Source: Chryseobacterium piperi (GTDB lineage: Bacteria; Bacteroidota; Bacteroidia; Flavobacteriales; Weeksellaceae). Taken from it: a stretch of DNA of 64,000 bases. The stretch is taken from contig NZ_CP023049.2 of assembly GCF_002285635.2 (NCBI RefSeq), positions 2,852,001-2,916,000 of the forward strand, read 5' to 3'. The translations under genes and the position numbers were made by a program. Below, piece by piece: positions 54,002 through 63,351 of the stretch. The notes beneath the pieces were generated by a model, which searched no databases, was not told where the DNA came from, and saw only the letters and a list, made by a program, of their open reading frames with translations. Every line of letters begins with the position of its first letter. Position 1 is the first letter of the stretch.

Positions 54002-55018
54002 ATGGATATTTTAATCAAGTCATTCAATCGCCCTTTTTACTTAGACCGATGTATTGCATCGATTTACCAAAATATTTCGGGCAATTTCAAAATTAAAATT
54101 TTAGATGATGGCACTCCAAAAAAATATCTTGATAAAATCAAAACAAAATATCCTGAAATAGAAATATACCTTTCCGACAATTACGAAAAAAAGACAAAAG
54201 CAATTAATGAAAACTTAGCTTCAGGAAAAAATATTAATGGTTTCGAGATTCCAACAAAATTCTGGCATAAAATGGTTGAAAATTCTTCGAAATATGTCAT
54301 TGTTACAGAAGATGATGTATGGTTTACTTCTCCTGTTAATACAGACAACTTAATAAAAGATGCAGAAAAGCACAACATCAATCTTGTAAAATTAGGATGG
54401 CTTGGTAATCAATCTGATCTAAAAAATCTTACTATCCAATCCATATCCGAAAATCTAGAATCTTCGAAGCCCCAAAAATTATTGTTACTCAATGAAAAAC
54501 TAATGACTGCATTTTTCTATAATAAATACAAATTCTTTAGTATTTTATATAAATTAGGAAAAGTTGACAACTATACTCAAGGGAAATACTGGGCACTCAA
54601 CTCTATATTAATGGGTTTTTTTAACAAGGAATATTGGTTAGCAATCTGGAAAGGTATGGAAGGTAGAGTCGATGAAAAAAAACAACTAATCAACGCCTCT
54701 GTTTACTATAAAAAGCATCAGAGTAATCCCTTTTTCATTTCCAAACTAAAAGTAGAATCCATGAAAACTACTTTTCAATCTTCAGCTACTAATTCTTACC
54801 ACAAATATGGATTTGATTTTGATGTTAACCTATTTAATCATATAATTAATGAAGCTTGGTTTAAGAACGACTTTGATTCAATGGAAAATTATCCAAAAGA
54901 TTTTTCTTTAGATTACTTTAAAAACTTTATTTCAGAAAAAATTAATGTATCTGAATTTGAAAAATGGACCACCAGATTCCGCAAACAGTATGAAGAAATA
55001 GGATGTATTATAGAATAA
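54002..55018 (+). CDS. Putative GT-A-type glycosyltransferase
   Basis: 338 residues. It starts DILIKSFNRPFYLDRCIASI, with LDDGTPKKY near 35 and VTEDDVWF (about 100-107) as the metal-binding acidic pair. The rest (with VDNYTQGKYWALNSILMGFF) lacks recognised motifs. It belongs to the GT2-like group, but it has an unusual metal motif and a longer C-terminus than its neighbours. The donor is unknown. Confidence 0.75.
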   Translation: MDILIKSFNRPFYLDRCIASIYQNISGNFKIKILDDGTPKKYLDKIKTKYPEIEIYLSDNYEKKTKAINENLASGKNINGFEIPTKFWHKMVENSSKYVIVTEDDVWFTSPVNTDNLIKDAEKHNINLVKLGWLGNQSDLKNLTIQSISENLESSKPQKLLLLNEKLMTAFFYNKYKFFSILYKLGKVDNYTQGKYWALNSILMGFFNKEYWLAIWKGMEGRVDEKKQLINASVYYKKHQSNPFFISKLKVESMKTTFQSSATNSYHKYGFDFDVNLFNHIINEAWFKNDFDSMENYPKDFSLDYFKNFISEKINVSEFEKWTTRFRKQYEEIGCIIE

Positions 55019-55023
55019 GTATT

Positions 55024-55794
55024 TTATTTTATGAAAACACCTACATATTTACCTTCAAATTCAACAACTATACTTTCTATATTATTTTTTTCACAAAAAT
55101 CCTGATACGCAGAGTTATCACCAATATCATCACTAATAAACACTCCTCCACTTCTTAAATGTTTGTGTAACTCACTATACGCCCACATTCTGCCATCATA
55201 GCTTTTATCAGAGTCATAATGAATAACATCGAAAACCTGGTTTTCATTAAAAATTTTAGGTAAAGATTCTTTATCAGCAAAACGGAATAACTTCCAAGAT
55301 TGTTTTAACCCCTCAGGCACTACATACCCTACATATTGATCTCCGTTCTGACCTAAATAAGGCATATCAGAACTATATAACGTACCTCCTCTTTTTTCAA
55401 GTGACAGCAATGAGGCTAACGAAGACCATCCATAAGCGACTCCAGTTTCTATTACACTTTTTGCCTGTGAAAATTCACATGCATAATATATTAGCTCCAG
55501 TGCACCAGGTCCTCCCATCTTTATAGGACATTCTTTTTCATTTTGTTCTGCAATGCTTAAAACTTGATGATATTCCTTTCTAAACGAATCTATATTTGTT
55601 CCAAAAAGTTGAGCAACAGCCTCTTTTTGAGAGATCGCCTTTGATTCTGCCCAAGAATTTGTTTTTTCTTTTCCTTTAAAAGCATTATTTCTATTGATGA
55701 TATTCTTCAAAATCTTCCTCCCCAGCTCAGGATAAAGATCAGGCCTTTTCAGATATCCCATAAACGTTTTAAATACTCTTCCTAATTCATTCAT
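55024..55794 (-). CDS. Class I SAM-dependent methyltransferase (Methyltransf_24-like)
   Basis: 256 residues. The SAM-binding motif I is VIETGVAYGWSSLASLL at 114-130. YSSDMPYLG and DVIHYDSDKSYDGRMWAYSE match the second and third strands, and GGVFISDDIGDNSAY is the late motif. It may methylate a sugar of the polymer. In ABC-exported polymers a terminal methyl group can act as the export signal recognised by the Wzt extension, so a chain-terminating role is possible but unproven. It is on the strand opposite to its neighbours, with TATTTTTG 17 bases upstream. Confidence 0.85.
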   Translation of the reverse strand: MNELGRVFKTFMGYLKRPDLYPELGRKILKNIINRNNAFKGKEKTNSWAESKAISQKEAVAQLFGTNIDSFRKEYHQVLSIAEQNEKECPIKMGGPGALELIYYACEFSQAKSVIETGVAYGWSSLASLLSLEKRGGTLYSSDMPYLGQNGDQYVGYVVPEGLKQSWKLFRFADKESLPKIFNENQVFDVIHYDSDKSYDGRMWAYSELHKHLRSGGVFISDDIGDNSAYQDFCEKNNIESIVVEFEGKYVGVFIK

Positions 55795-55924
55795 TGTGCT
55801 TATTTTGTTACAAAAATATATATTTTTTTTGACTACATTTGTTTAAAAGTAATATCTTTTTAAGTGTTTAATATAAAAATATGATTAAATAAGCATTTTC
55901 CAATTTATATAAGAATATTAAAAA

Positions 55925-56767
55925 ATGAAATTCTCAGTTCTCATCGCACATTATAACAATGCAACCTATTTTAAAGACTGCTATGAAAGCCTTCAAAAAC
56001 AAACATACACAGATTGGGAAGCAATTATCATAGATGATTGTTCTAGTGATGCTGAAAAAGAAATGGTGAAATCTATAATAGCCAATAATAGCAGATTTAA
56101 ATTCTTCGAAAATCAAGTAAATAAGGGAGTTGGATATACAAAAAGAAGGTGTATTGAACTTGCAACCGGAGAGATCTGCGGATTTGTAGATCCTGATGAT
56201 GCAATTCTTCCTACAGCAATTGAAGAAACAATAAATGTATTTAATTCTAAAAAAGATATAGTCCTTACCTATTCCCGGCTTTCAATCTGCGATCAAAATT
56301 TGAAGCCACTTTACCCTTTTAAGGCTTCCAGCCAGGTACTCAATAACGATCCTCTTTTTTTTAATTATCCAATTCAAATCGCACATTTTGTTGCATTTAG
56401 ACGAGATACTTACATGAAAACCATAAAAATAAATCCAGAACTAAAAATTGCTGAAGATCAGGATTTATATTATAAATTATATGAGGTAGGAAAAGTTTAC
56501 TTTATAAATAAGACGAATTATTTATATAGAACTCATTCTGGAGGAATCTCCCAAAATAATAACAAAAAAAAATCTCGCGAATATTATGCTCTTGTAATCT
56601 GGCAAGCCATGCAGCGAAGAAACTTAAAAAAAATCAATGGGATAGAAATTCCTGAGACTTTTAGTAACGCACAGGAAATTTTTAATTTATTGGAGTATCA
56701 AAATAAAATATCCTATAGAATCAAGAAAAAGATATTAATCATTTTACAAAAATTTTCACAACAATGA
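55925..56767 (+). CDS. Family 2 glycosyltransferase
   Basis: 280 residues. SVLIAHYNNATYFKDCYESL (4-23), IDDCSSD (36-42) and DPDDAI (89-94) are the GT-A sites. A QDLYYKLYEVGKVYFI stretch and YLYRTHSGGIS follow, as in GT2 enzymes of capsule loci. It is translationally coupled to the next gene by a four-base overlap. Confidence 0.9.
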   Translation: MKFSVLIAHYNNATYFKDCYESLQKQTYTDWEAIIIDDCSSDAEKEMVKSIIANNSRFKFFENQVNKGVGYTKRRCIELATGEICGFVDPDDAILPTAIEETINVFNSKKDIVLTYSRLSICDQNLKPLYPFKASSQVLNNDPLFFNYPIQIAHFVAFRRDTYMKTIKINPELKIAEDQDLYYKLYEVGKVYFINKTNYLYRTHSGGISQNNNKKKSREYYALVIWQAMQRRNLKKINGIEIPETFSNAQEIFNLLEYQNKISYRIKKKILIILQKFSQQ

Positions 56768-57918
56768 GCCATAACAAAAAAGTAAAAGTTCTTTTCAGGC
56801 ATCGTTCAATGGAAATGGGAGGTGTGGAAAAAGTGATTCTAAGTATGCTTAATCATCTCAACAAAGATCAGTTTGAAATAACAATATGCCTCAATATGAA
56901 TCAAGGTGAGTTGCGTAATGAATTTCCAAATCATGTAAGAAAAGTATATCTTACTAAGGGAAAAGAAGATTTCTCTAAAAATCCTATTATTCATAAAGCA
57001 CAGTTGTTGAGCAGAAGATTCAAACTTCGAAAAGCTCAAATAGATTCTAAAGTTGCAGATAACCTATTAAATGAAAATTATGATGTGGAAATTGCAGCAA
57101 CTTATTCAGATTTCAGCCCTGTTTTAAACTCCTCAAATAAAAAATCAAAAAAAATAGGCTGGTTCCATTCAGACATTACAGTTCCAAAACTTCAGCCGAT
57201 AGTCCCCCGAATTCTACGTCAAATTCCACAATTTGATTATTTTATTTTCGGGTCCCAGCAGACTAAAGATATATTAGTCGAGACTTATCCTGATTTGAAA
57301 ATACCTGAAAATCAAGTTATTTTAAATGCCATTCCTATTGAAGAATTAAAGCAAAAAGCAATAGAATTTACTCCAGAATTTCCTAAAAAACCTGTTTTTG
57401 CTTCAGTAGCTAGACTGCATACCCGAAAAGGATTTCATAAGCTTATGGAGGCACATGCTCAATTATTGAAGGACGGTTTTGATCATCACATCATCATCAT
57501 TGGTGATGGAGAAGAGCGCGCAAACTTAAGCAAACAGGCAGAAAATCTTGGAGTAACTAATAGTTTCCAGCTTTTAGGATCCATGATAAACCCTTACCCT
57601 TTTGTAAAAAACTCAGATTTTTTCATTCTTCCTTCTGAGTCTGAAGGGTGGCCATTAATTATTGCGGATGCATTAATACTACAAAAACCTATAATAGCAA
57701 CCAATGTAGGAGGAATTCCCGAAATGATTACTCATAAGGAGAATGGTTATCTTATCAATTACGAAGTTGATGATATGTACGAATCGATGAAGGCATTTCT
57801 TACGCAACCGGAATTAGTTTCTGAAATAAAGATAAATTTAAAGGATATTGAAAAACAATTTGACAACCAAAAGATTTTCGATAGTGTAGAAGCAATTATC
57901 ACCGATTTGGTGAAGTAG
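56764..57918 (+). CDS. Family 4 glycosyltransferase
   Basis: 384 residues of the GT-B/GT4 type. MEMGGVEKVILSML (acceptor loop) lies near 17-30. The C-terminal half has SVARLHTRKGFHKLMEAHAQ and IIIGDGEERANL, and the donor motif PSESEGWPLIIADALI with the two glutamates of the EX7E type. IIATNVGGIPEMI follows. It transfers a sugar to the glycan with retention of configuration. It is the first of two similar GT4 genes (the other at 58502). Confidence 0.92.
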   Translation: MSHNKKVKVLFRHRSMEMGGVEKVILSMLNHLNKDQFEITICLNMNQGELRNEFPNHVRKVYLTKGKEDFSKNPIIHKAQLLSRRFKLRKAQIDSKVADNLLNENYDVEIAATYSDFSPVLNSSNKKSKKIGWFHSDITVPKLQPIVPRILRQIPQFDYFIFGSQQTKDILVETYPDLKIPENQVILNAIPIEELKQKAIEFTPEFPKKPVFASVARLHTRKGFHKLMEAHAQLLKDGFDHHIIIIGDGEERANLSKQAENLGVTNSFQLLGSMINPYPFVKNSDFFILPSESEGWPLIIADALILQKPIIATNVGGIPEMITHKENGYLINYEVDDMYESMKAFLTQPELVSEIKINLKDIEKQFDNQKIFDSVEAIITDLVK

Positions 57919-57936
57919 AAACTTTAATCAATAACA

Positions 57937-58509
57937 ATGAATCTATTATACAGACTTATCCTAAAAATACATACAATCTGGAAAAGCATTTATGACAGGG
58001 CATACATTGAAATTTGCAAATCCAGAGGTATGAAGGTAGGAAAAGATGTAATTTTTATTGAAGCTCCTGCTTTCGGTTCGGAACCTTATCTTATTGAAAT
58101 AGGTACTAGAACTAAAATTACAGCAGGATGTACTTTCATTAACCACGATGGTGCAATGTATGTCATCCGAAGTATGGAAAAATACAAAGACGCCAGAAAC
58201 TTTGGCAGGATAAGGATTGGTGAAAACTGCTTCGTAGGAAATAACTGTACTTTTTTACCAGGATCACAAATGGGAAATAATTGTATTTTAGGAGCAGGTT
58301 CGGTTCTGAATTCTTCAATGCCCGATAACTCAGTCTATGCGGGAGTTCCTGCAAAGTTTATATGCACCATTGAACAATACGGAGATAAATCATTGGAAAA
58401 CAACACCATGTACCCTCGCGAATTAGAAACAATTCGTCCACACCTTGATGAGTATATTTCAAAAAATTTACCTTATACTTATAAACCTGTAAAGAAAACG
58501 AATGACTGA
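57937..58509 (+). CDS. Hexapeptide-repeat acyltransferase
   Basis: 190 residues. Beta-helix repeats run from YLIEIGTRTKITAGC to RIRIGENCFVGNNC and MGNNCILGAGSVL. A histidine in FINHDGAM is the likely catalytic residue, and the GVPAKFICTIEQY ending is usual for WcaF-like or maltose-acetyltransferase-like enzymes. The N-terminus is a short helical segment. It lies 18 bases after the GT4 gene and overlaps the next one by eight bases. Confidence 0.9.
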   Translation: MNLLYRLILKIHTIWKSIYDRAYIEICKSRGMKVGKDVIFIEAPAFGSEPYLIEIGTRTKITAGCTFINHDGAMYVIRSMEKYKDARNFGRIRIGENCFVGNNCTFLPGSQMGNNCILGAGSVLNSSMPDNSVYAGVPAKFICTIEQYGDKSLENNTMYPRELETIRPHLDEYISKNLPYTYKPVKKTND

Positions 58510-59653
58510 TAAGAAGAAAATCCTTATCCGAATCGGCTCTCTTCGCCATGGAGGAGCCGAAAAAGTACTCGCTACTTTTTTAAAGAACCTTCCCTCTGAT
58601 CAATATGAAATTGACCTGCTTTTAAATCTGTATTCAGGAAAATATTTATCTGAGATTCCGGACTGGATCAATATCATCTATCTTAACAAAGGGGAAATGA
58701 TTACCACAAACCGTATTCAGGACATTCTTCCAAAAGCAAAAAGAGTTATCTATCAGAATATCTTAAAAAGATTTCCCACTCTACTTTATAAGGGTAAATT
58801 AAAGAACAAAAAATACGACATAGAGTTTGCAGCCATTCATGGAATGCGCGACGAGATTTTGAACTCACCTTTGCAATCTTCAAAAAAAGTTGTCTGGATT
58901 CACAATGACTTATCTGAAGTAAAAGGATATTCAGATGAGGAAATCAAAAAATTTTTCAACTTTGATAGAATACTGGTTATTTCTAAAAAAATTGAAGATC
59001 TATTTTATGATCTCGCTGAAAATGATTTTGAAAAAAGAAAGGTGATAAGAATTTACAATCCTTTGGATACACAAGAAATTGTAAGCAAAGCTGAAAAACC
59101 TGTTATAAATTATCATTTTGAAGAAACTGTACCGACATTTGTTTCAGTAGGAACCGTCTTCCCTCAAAAGGGCTTTGACAGGCTTTTAAGAACTCATAAA
59201 AAGCTACTTGATGAAGGCTTAAAGCATAAAGTTCTGATTATAGGAGATGGCTATGATTTTGAAAATATCAAAAAATTAAAATCCGAGCTAGGTATTGATG
59301 AATCGGCTACCATGTTAGGATTCACAGACAATCCGTATCCTTATTTCAAAAATGCTTCATTCTATATATTGAGTTCGAGATATGAAGGCTTTCCCACAGT
59401 TCTTTTTGAAGCTATTACTTTAAAGAAAAAAATCATTGCTACAGAAGTTTCCGGCGTAAAGGAAATGTTGGATAATGGAGAATTGGGACTGATTGTTGAA
59501 AATTCAGAAGATGGCATTTATGAAGGAATGAAAAAGGCTTTAGAAGAACCAATCTTTTTTTTAAAATACCAGGAAAATCTCAAAAATTACGAGATGCCTT
59601 TTAATCTTGAAAATTCAGTAAATAAAATAAGTCGTATTTTAGACGAGCTGTAA
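58502..59653 (+). CDS. Family 4 glycosyltransferase
   Basis: 383 residues, GT-B. RIGSLRHGGAEKVLATFLKN (9-28) is the acceptor loop. VSVGTVFPQKGFDRLLRTHK, IIGDGYDFENIKKL, and SSRYEGFPTVLFEAI with the two glutamates make the donor site. ATEVSGVKEML follows. It resembles the gene at 56764 and may be an older duplicate with another specificity. The start overlaps the acyltransferase stop. Confidence 0.92.
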   Translation: MTDKKKILIRIGSLRHGGAEKVLATFLKNLPSDQYEIDLLLNLYSGKYLSEIPDWINIIYLNKGEMITTNRIQDILPKAKRVIYQNILKRFPTLLYKGKLKNKKYDIEFAAIHGMRDEILNSPLQSSKKVVWIHNDLSEVKGYSDEEIKKFFNFDRILVISKKIEDLFYDLAENDFEKRKVIRIYNPLDTQEIVSKAEKPVINYHFEETVPTFVSVGTVFPQKGFDRLLRTHKKLLDEGLKHKVLIIGDGYDFENIKKLKSELGIDESATMLGFTDNPYPYFKNASFYILSSRYEGFPTVLFEAITLKKKIIATEVSGVKEMLDNGELGLIVENSEDGIYEGMKKALEEPIFFLKYQENLKNYEMPFNLENSVNKISRILDEL

Positions 59654-59690
59654 TTACATCCGTCATTTTTAAACCGGTTCAAATCAAGAT

Positions 59691-60248
59691 ATGTCAGAAA
59701 AACGCACTACCATTCAAAAAGATTTCCATAGAGAAAATGGGAAATGGCTTTCCACCCTTGAGATTTGGGCAAAATGTGTTAATCCTAATCTTCATTTTAT
59801 TTACCTTCTAAGAAAAGCTCAGGAACATAAGAAAAAATCAATATTAGGGATTTTCTGGAGATTCATTTTAAGGCATCACCAGATAAAATATGGTTTTCAG
59901 ATTTATCCGGAAACTCAGATTGGGGAAGGACTTTATTTAGGACATTGGGGAAGTCTGGTAATCAATCCCAATACTCAAATCGGAAAAAATTGTAATATCG
60001 CGCAAGGTGTTACTATAGGCCAGCAAAATCGTGGAAAAAATACAGGAATCCCTACCATTGGTAATGAAGTATGGATCGGTGCAAATGCAGTAATTGTAGG
60101 AGGTATTACTGTAGGAAATAATGTTTTGATTGCTCCTAATTCTTATGTCAATTTCGATATCCCGTCCGATTCCGTTGTAGTTGGAAATCCTGGCAAAATC
60201 TATCCGAAAGAAGATGCTACAGAAGGCTACATCAATAATAAAATATAA
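59691..60248 (+). CDS. Serine acetyltransferase-like hexapeptide transferase
   Basis: 185 residues. The N-terminal half is helical (FHRENGKWLSTLEIWAKCVN). From about residue 75 the beta-helix has IYPETQIGEGLYLGHWGSLV, IGKNCNIAQGVTIGQQ and IGNEVWIGANAVIV. It resembles WcaB/CapG-type transferases of capsule loci more than CysE, whose long N-terminal domain is absent. The likely role is O-acetylation of the glycan. It closes the polysaccharide locus. Confidence 0.86.
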   Translation: MSEKRTTIQKDFHRENGKWLSTLEIWAKCVNPNLHFIYLLRKAQEHKKKSILGIFWRFILRHHQIKYGFQIYPETQIGEGLYLGHWGSLVINPNTQIGKNCNIAQGVTIGQQNRGKNTGIPTIGNEVWIGANAVIVGGITVGNNVLIAPNSYVNFDIPSDSVVVGNPGKIYPKEDATEGYINNKI

Positions 60249-60569
60249 ACAAAACCTTTAGATCCGTTTATTTATTTTAAGAATATTTTAATTATTATAT
60301 TATTCCTTTATAATTAAATAGTTTGTAATTTTATCCCGTTATTTATGAGCTAAAATTACCACACCGCCCTTGATTTTACAATAAAAAACAATATCATTGA
60401 CAAGTTTTAAAAGTAAAATATGATTTTATGTATATTTCAATATTAAACTTTGTTAAAAGAGATCAACCTTTCATCAAAAATTATATTTTTGCATGATTAT
60501 TGATTTAATCTATTAGATTTGAAAATAATTTAAACGAAATAAATAATTATAAACCCTTAAATTTATTTT
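60249..60569 (+). other. Intergenic region before the carbonic anhydrase
   Basis: 321 AT-rich bases. A TATTTTTG element (60484-60491) could be a -7 promoter site, but it is 79 bases from the start codon and lacks a -33 partner. I see no terminator hairpin after the acetyltransferase gene. Confidence 0.5.
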
Positions 60570-61238
60570 ATGTCTCAATCGTATGAAGTTATTTTCGAAA
60601 ACAATAGAAAATGGGTAGAATCCAAAATTTCTCAGGATCCAGCCTATTTTGAAGAATTAGCGAAGACTCAGCATCCTGACTATCTGTATATCGGATGTTC
60701 AGACAGCAGAGCTACAGCTGAAGAATTAATGGGGGCTAAACCTGGAGAAGTTTTTGTTCACAGAAACATCGCTAATGTAGTTAATACTTTAGATATGAGT
60801 TCGACAGCTGTTATCCAATACGCTGTAGAACACTTAAAAGTAAAACACATTATTGTTTGTGGGCATTACAACTGTGGTGGTGTAAAAGCAGCGATGACTC
60901 CTCAGGATTTAGGATTGTTAAATCCTTGGTTGAGAAACATTCGGGATGTTTACAGATTACACCAGGGTGAGCTTGATTCTATTCAGGATGAAGGTAAACG
61001 TTATGACAGACTTGTTGAACTGAATGTTCAGGAGCAATGCATTAACGTTATTAAAATGGCTTGTGTACAAGAAAGATACATTTTAGAAGAGTATCCTATT
61101 GTTCACGGCTGGGTATTCGATCTTAGAACCGGGAAAATTATTGATTTAGAGATAGATTTCGAAAAAGTTTTGAAAGATATCCAGAAAATCTATAACCTTA
61201 CGGAATCTGATTGGGTAATGAACAGAAAAACAACGTAG
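60570..61238 (+). CDS. Beta-class carbonic anhydrase
   Basis: Hydrates CO2 to bicarbonate. It has 222 residues and is complete. The zinc ligands and dyad are visible: Cys43 and Asp45-Arg47 in IGCSDSRA, and His99 and Cys102 in CGHYNCGG. RNIANV (65-70) and DLRTGKI near the end are typical. It belongs to the group of Can-like enzymes and differs from the second carbonic anhydrase at 63352 in length and in the spacing of its N-terminus. It begins a run that includes a SulP transporter. Confidence 0.96.
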   Translation: MSQSYEVIFENNRKWVESKISQDPAYFEELAKTQHPDYLYIGCSDSRATAEELMGAKPGEVFVHRNIANVVNTLDMSSTAVIQYAVEHLKVKHIIVCGHYNCGGVKAAMTPQDLGLLNPWLRNIRDVYRLHQGELDSIQDEGKRYDRLVELNVQEQCINVIKMACVQERYILEEYPIVHGWVFDLRTGKIIDLEIDFEKVLKDIQKIYNLTESDWVMNRKTT

Positions 61239-61259
61239 TTTTTCTAAAAAGAATGTGAG

Positions 61260-61559
61260 ATGAAATTCTGGAGTATTATTGTTTTAACGGTTTTCCTCAA
61301 CTTTACAGCACTGCCAAGCATTGCTGTCATAGCTGGTTGGGATTTACTGAGAACAAATATAATAGTAAATGAAGAAGAGCCACATTCTCATCCTACCACT
61401 TTTACTGTTTACGAAAAGACACTTCCAAAAACTTTGGATGTATTCGATTTTCTTAAATTTTTCGAACCTGATCCAAAAGACAGGTCTTTTGTTCTGATAG
61501 ATGATTCCTTTCATCTGTCGCCTCTATTAACGATATTCTCTCCTCCTCCGGAAGCCTAA
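61260..61559 (+). CDS. Small secreted protein of unknown function
   Basis: 99 residues. The signal peptide is about 20 residues (MKFWSIIVLTVFLNFTALPS). The mature part holds VFDFLKFFEPDPKDRSF and a proline-rich end (FSPPPEA). The family is not recognised. It lies between the first carbonic anhydrase and the SulP gene, 21 bases after the former, so it may belong to the same functional set. No metal-binding cluster is evident. Confidence 0.6.
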   Translation: MKFWSIIVLTVFLNFTALPSIAVIAGWDLLRTNIIVNEEEPHSHPTTFTVYEKTLPKTLDVFDFLKFFEPDPKDRSFVLIDDSFHLSPLLTIFSPPPEA

Positions 61560-61702
61560 TCCTGATAGTTAGATTTTTTTGATAGTTTACACACTACTGT
61601 ATCATTTTTTGATATGGAACACACACGCCTTTTAAAAATTAAATTTTTAATCTTTTACAACTGATTAGACAGATAAATCGATTGTATTTCACAGCTTACA
61701 TC

Positions 61703-63295
61703 ATGAAAAAGACATCATTAATAGGAGGAATCAAGGAAAATTTCCCTTCAGGACTCGTTGTATTTTTAGTAGCTCTTCCCTTATGTTTAGGGATTGCTTT
61801 AGCCTCAGGTGCTCCGCCCTTATCCGGAATTATTGCGGGTATTGTAGGAGGGCTCGTAGTAGGAACAATTAGTAATTCAAACATTTCGGTTTCTGGTCCT
61901 GCCGCAGGATTGACAGCAATAGTTTTAACAGCTATTACAGACCTTGGCGCATTTGAACTTTTCCTTTGTGCGGGGATTGTTGCTGGATTTATTCAGCTTG
62001 TCCTTGGATTTGTCAGAGCTGGGAGTATTTCTAATTATTTTCCTAATAATGTTATTGAAGGGATGCTTGCAGCCATTGGTATCATTATTATTTTAAAGCA
62101 AATCCCCCATGCATTAGGATTTGACAAGGACTACGAGGGACACGAGTCGATCTTTGATAATGGGCTAAATTTTAATTATTTCACCGAGCTATTTGATGCT
62201 ATACATCCGGGAGCTATTATTGTAACTATTGTTTCAATAAGCCTTTTGTTAATCTGGGACAAAGCTCCTACTCTAAGAAGGATGAAAATGCTTCCCGGAG
62301 CATTGGTTGCCGTAGTTGCAGGAATCTTATTGAATGAAGTCTTTAAAGCGACAGGAAGCTCATTGGCAATAAAAACAGAACACTTGGTTTCTTTACCTGT
62401 TCCAAAATCTATTGAGGATTTTAAAAATTTAATTACATTTCCTGACTTCGGTGGATTTACAAACACGAAGGTTTGGATAGCAGGAGCAACAATTGCGATT
62501 GTAGCTTCTATTGAAACGCTACTTTGTATTGAAGCATCGGATAGATTAGACAGACAAAGAAGGATAACAGATACCAACCTGGAACTTAAAGCACAGGGAA
62601 TTGGAAATCTTGTAAGCTCATTTATTGGAGGACTCCCGATGACTTCTGTAGTTGTAAGAAGTTCAGCCAATGCAAATGCAGGAGCAACCTCTAAGCTTTC
62701 GGCTATGATCCACGGTGTCCTGCTCTTGGTGTGTGTACTTACAATTCCGTTTTTACTCAATCTAATCCCTCTCGCTACATTAGCAGCGGTATTGATTTTA
62801 GTCGGATATAAACTTGCGAAACCTGCCACTTTTAAACATTTCTGGCGTTTAGGAAAATTTCAGTTTATACCATTTGTAGCAACCGTTGTAGCCATTGTGG
62901 CAACAGATTTACTAAAAGGAGTTGGAATAGGGCTTGCTATCTCTATTTTCTATATTCTTCAGGGAAATATGAAAAGAGCTTATTATTTAAGCAGAGAAAA
63001 GTTGGATGATGCAGATGGAATCACGATTAAACTGGCAGAAGAAGTTTCATTTTTAAATAAAGCAGCCATCAAAAAAACACTTAAAAATATTAAACCTAAT
63101 TCTATGTTAACCATTGATGCCAGAGATACTTCATACATTGCGACGGATGTTCTGGAAATGATTCAGGATTTTGCTAATATCCGGGCAAAGGAAGAAGATA
63201 TCAATGTAGAACTATTAGGTTTTAAAACATCATATAGAGATTATGAGAAAGATGAAAATTCACATATCATAATTACTCATAAAAGAGCAATGTAA
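61703..63295 (+). CDS. SulP-family anion transporter, probably bicarbonate
   Basis: 530 residues from the ATG at 61703; a TTG seven codons upstream is possible but gives an odd N-terminus. About ten to twelve membrane segments follow, with the SulP motifs GLVVFLVALPLCLGIALASG and SNSNISVSGPAAGLTAIVLT, then QGIGNLVSSFIGGLPMTSV. Residues of about 430-530 form a STAS domain. SulP proteins import sulfate or, as in BicA, bicarbonate. With a carbonic anhydrase gene on each side, bicarbonate is the better guess here. The ion coupled to transport is not visible. Confidence 0.93.
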   Translation: MKKTSLIGGIKENFPSGLVVFLVALPLCLGIALASGAPPLSGIIAGIVGGLVVGTISNSNISVSGPAAGLTAIVLTAITDLGAFELFLCAGIVAGFIQLVLGFVRAGSISNYFPNNVIEGMLAAIGIIIILKQIPHALGFDKDYEGHESIFDNGLNFNYFTELFDAIHPGAIIVTIVSISLLLIWDKAPTLRRMKMLPGALVAVVAGILLNEVFKATGSSLAIKTEHLVSLPVPKSIEDFKNLITFPDFGGFTNTKVWIAGATIAIVASIETLLCIEASDRLDRQRRITDTNLELKAQGIGNLVSSFIGGLPMTSVVVRSSANANAGATSKLSAMIHGVLLLVCVLTIPFLLNLIPLATLAAVLILVGYKLAKPATFKHFWRLGKFQFIPFVATVVAIVATDLLKGVGIGLAISIFYILQGNMKRAYYLSREKLDDADGITIKLAEEVSFLNKAAIKKTLKNIKPNSMLTIDARDTSYIATDVLEMIQDFANIRAKEEDINVELLGFKTSYRDYEKDENSHIIITHKRAM

Positions 63296-63326
63296 GCTCA
63301 TTCAAAATAAAATTTTTTTTTAACTT

Positions 63327-63334
63327 TAAATTTG
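63327..63334 (+). promoter_or_regulatory. Putative -7 promoter element before the second carbonic anhydrase
   Basis: TAAATTTG matches TAnnTTTG, 17 bases before the start codon. It may give this gene a separate promoter. Confidence 0.4.
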
Positions 63335-63351
63335 TAAAACAATTAAATTAT

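Noticed and set aside
62176-62829. 217-codon open frame on the minus strand inside the SulP gene
   Set aside because: It is an antisense shadow of a well-supported transporter frame; its translation has no recognisable domain and no own promoter was seen.
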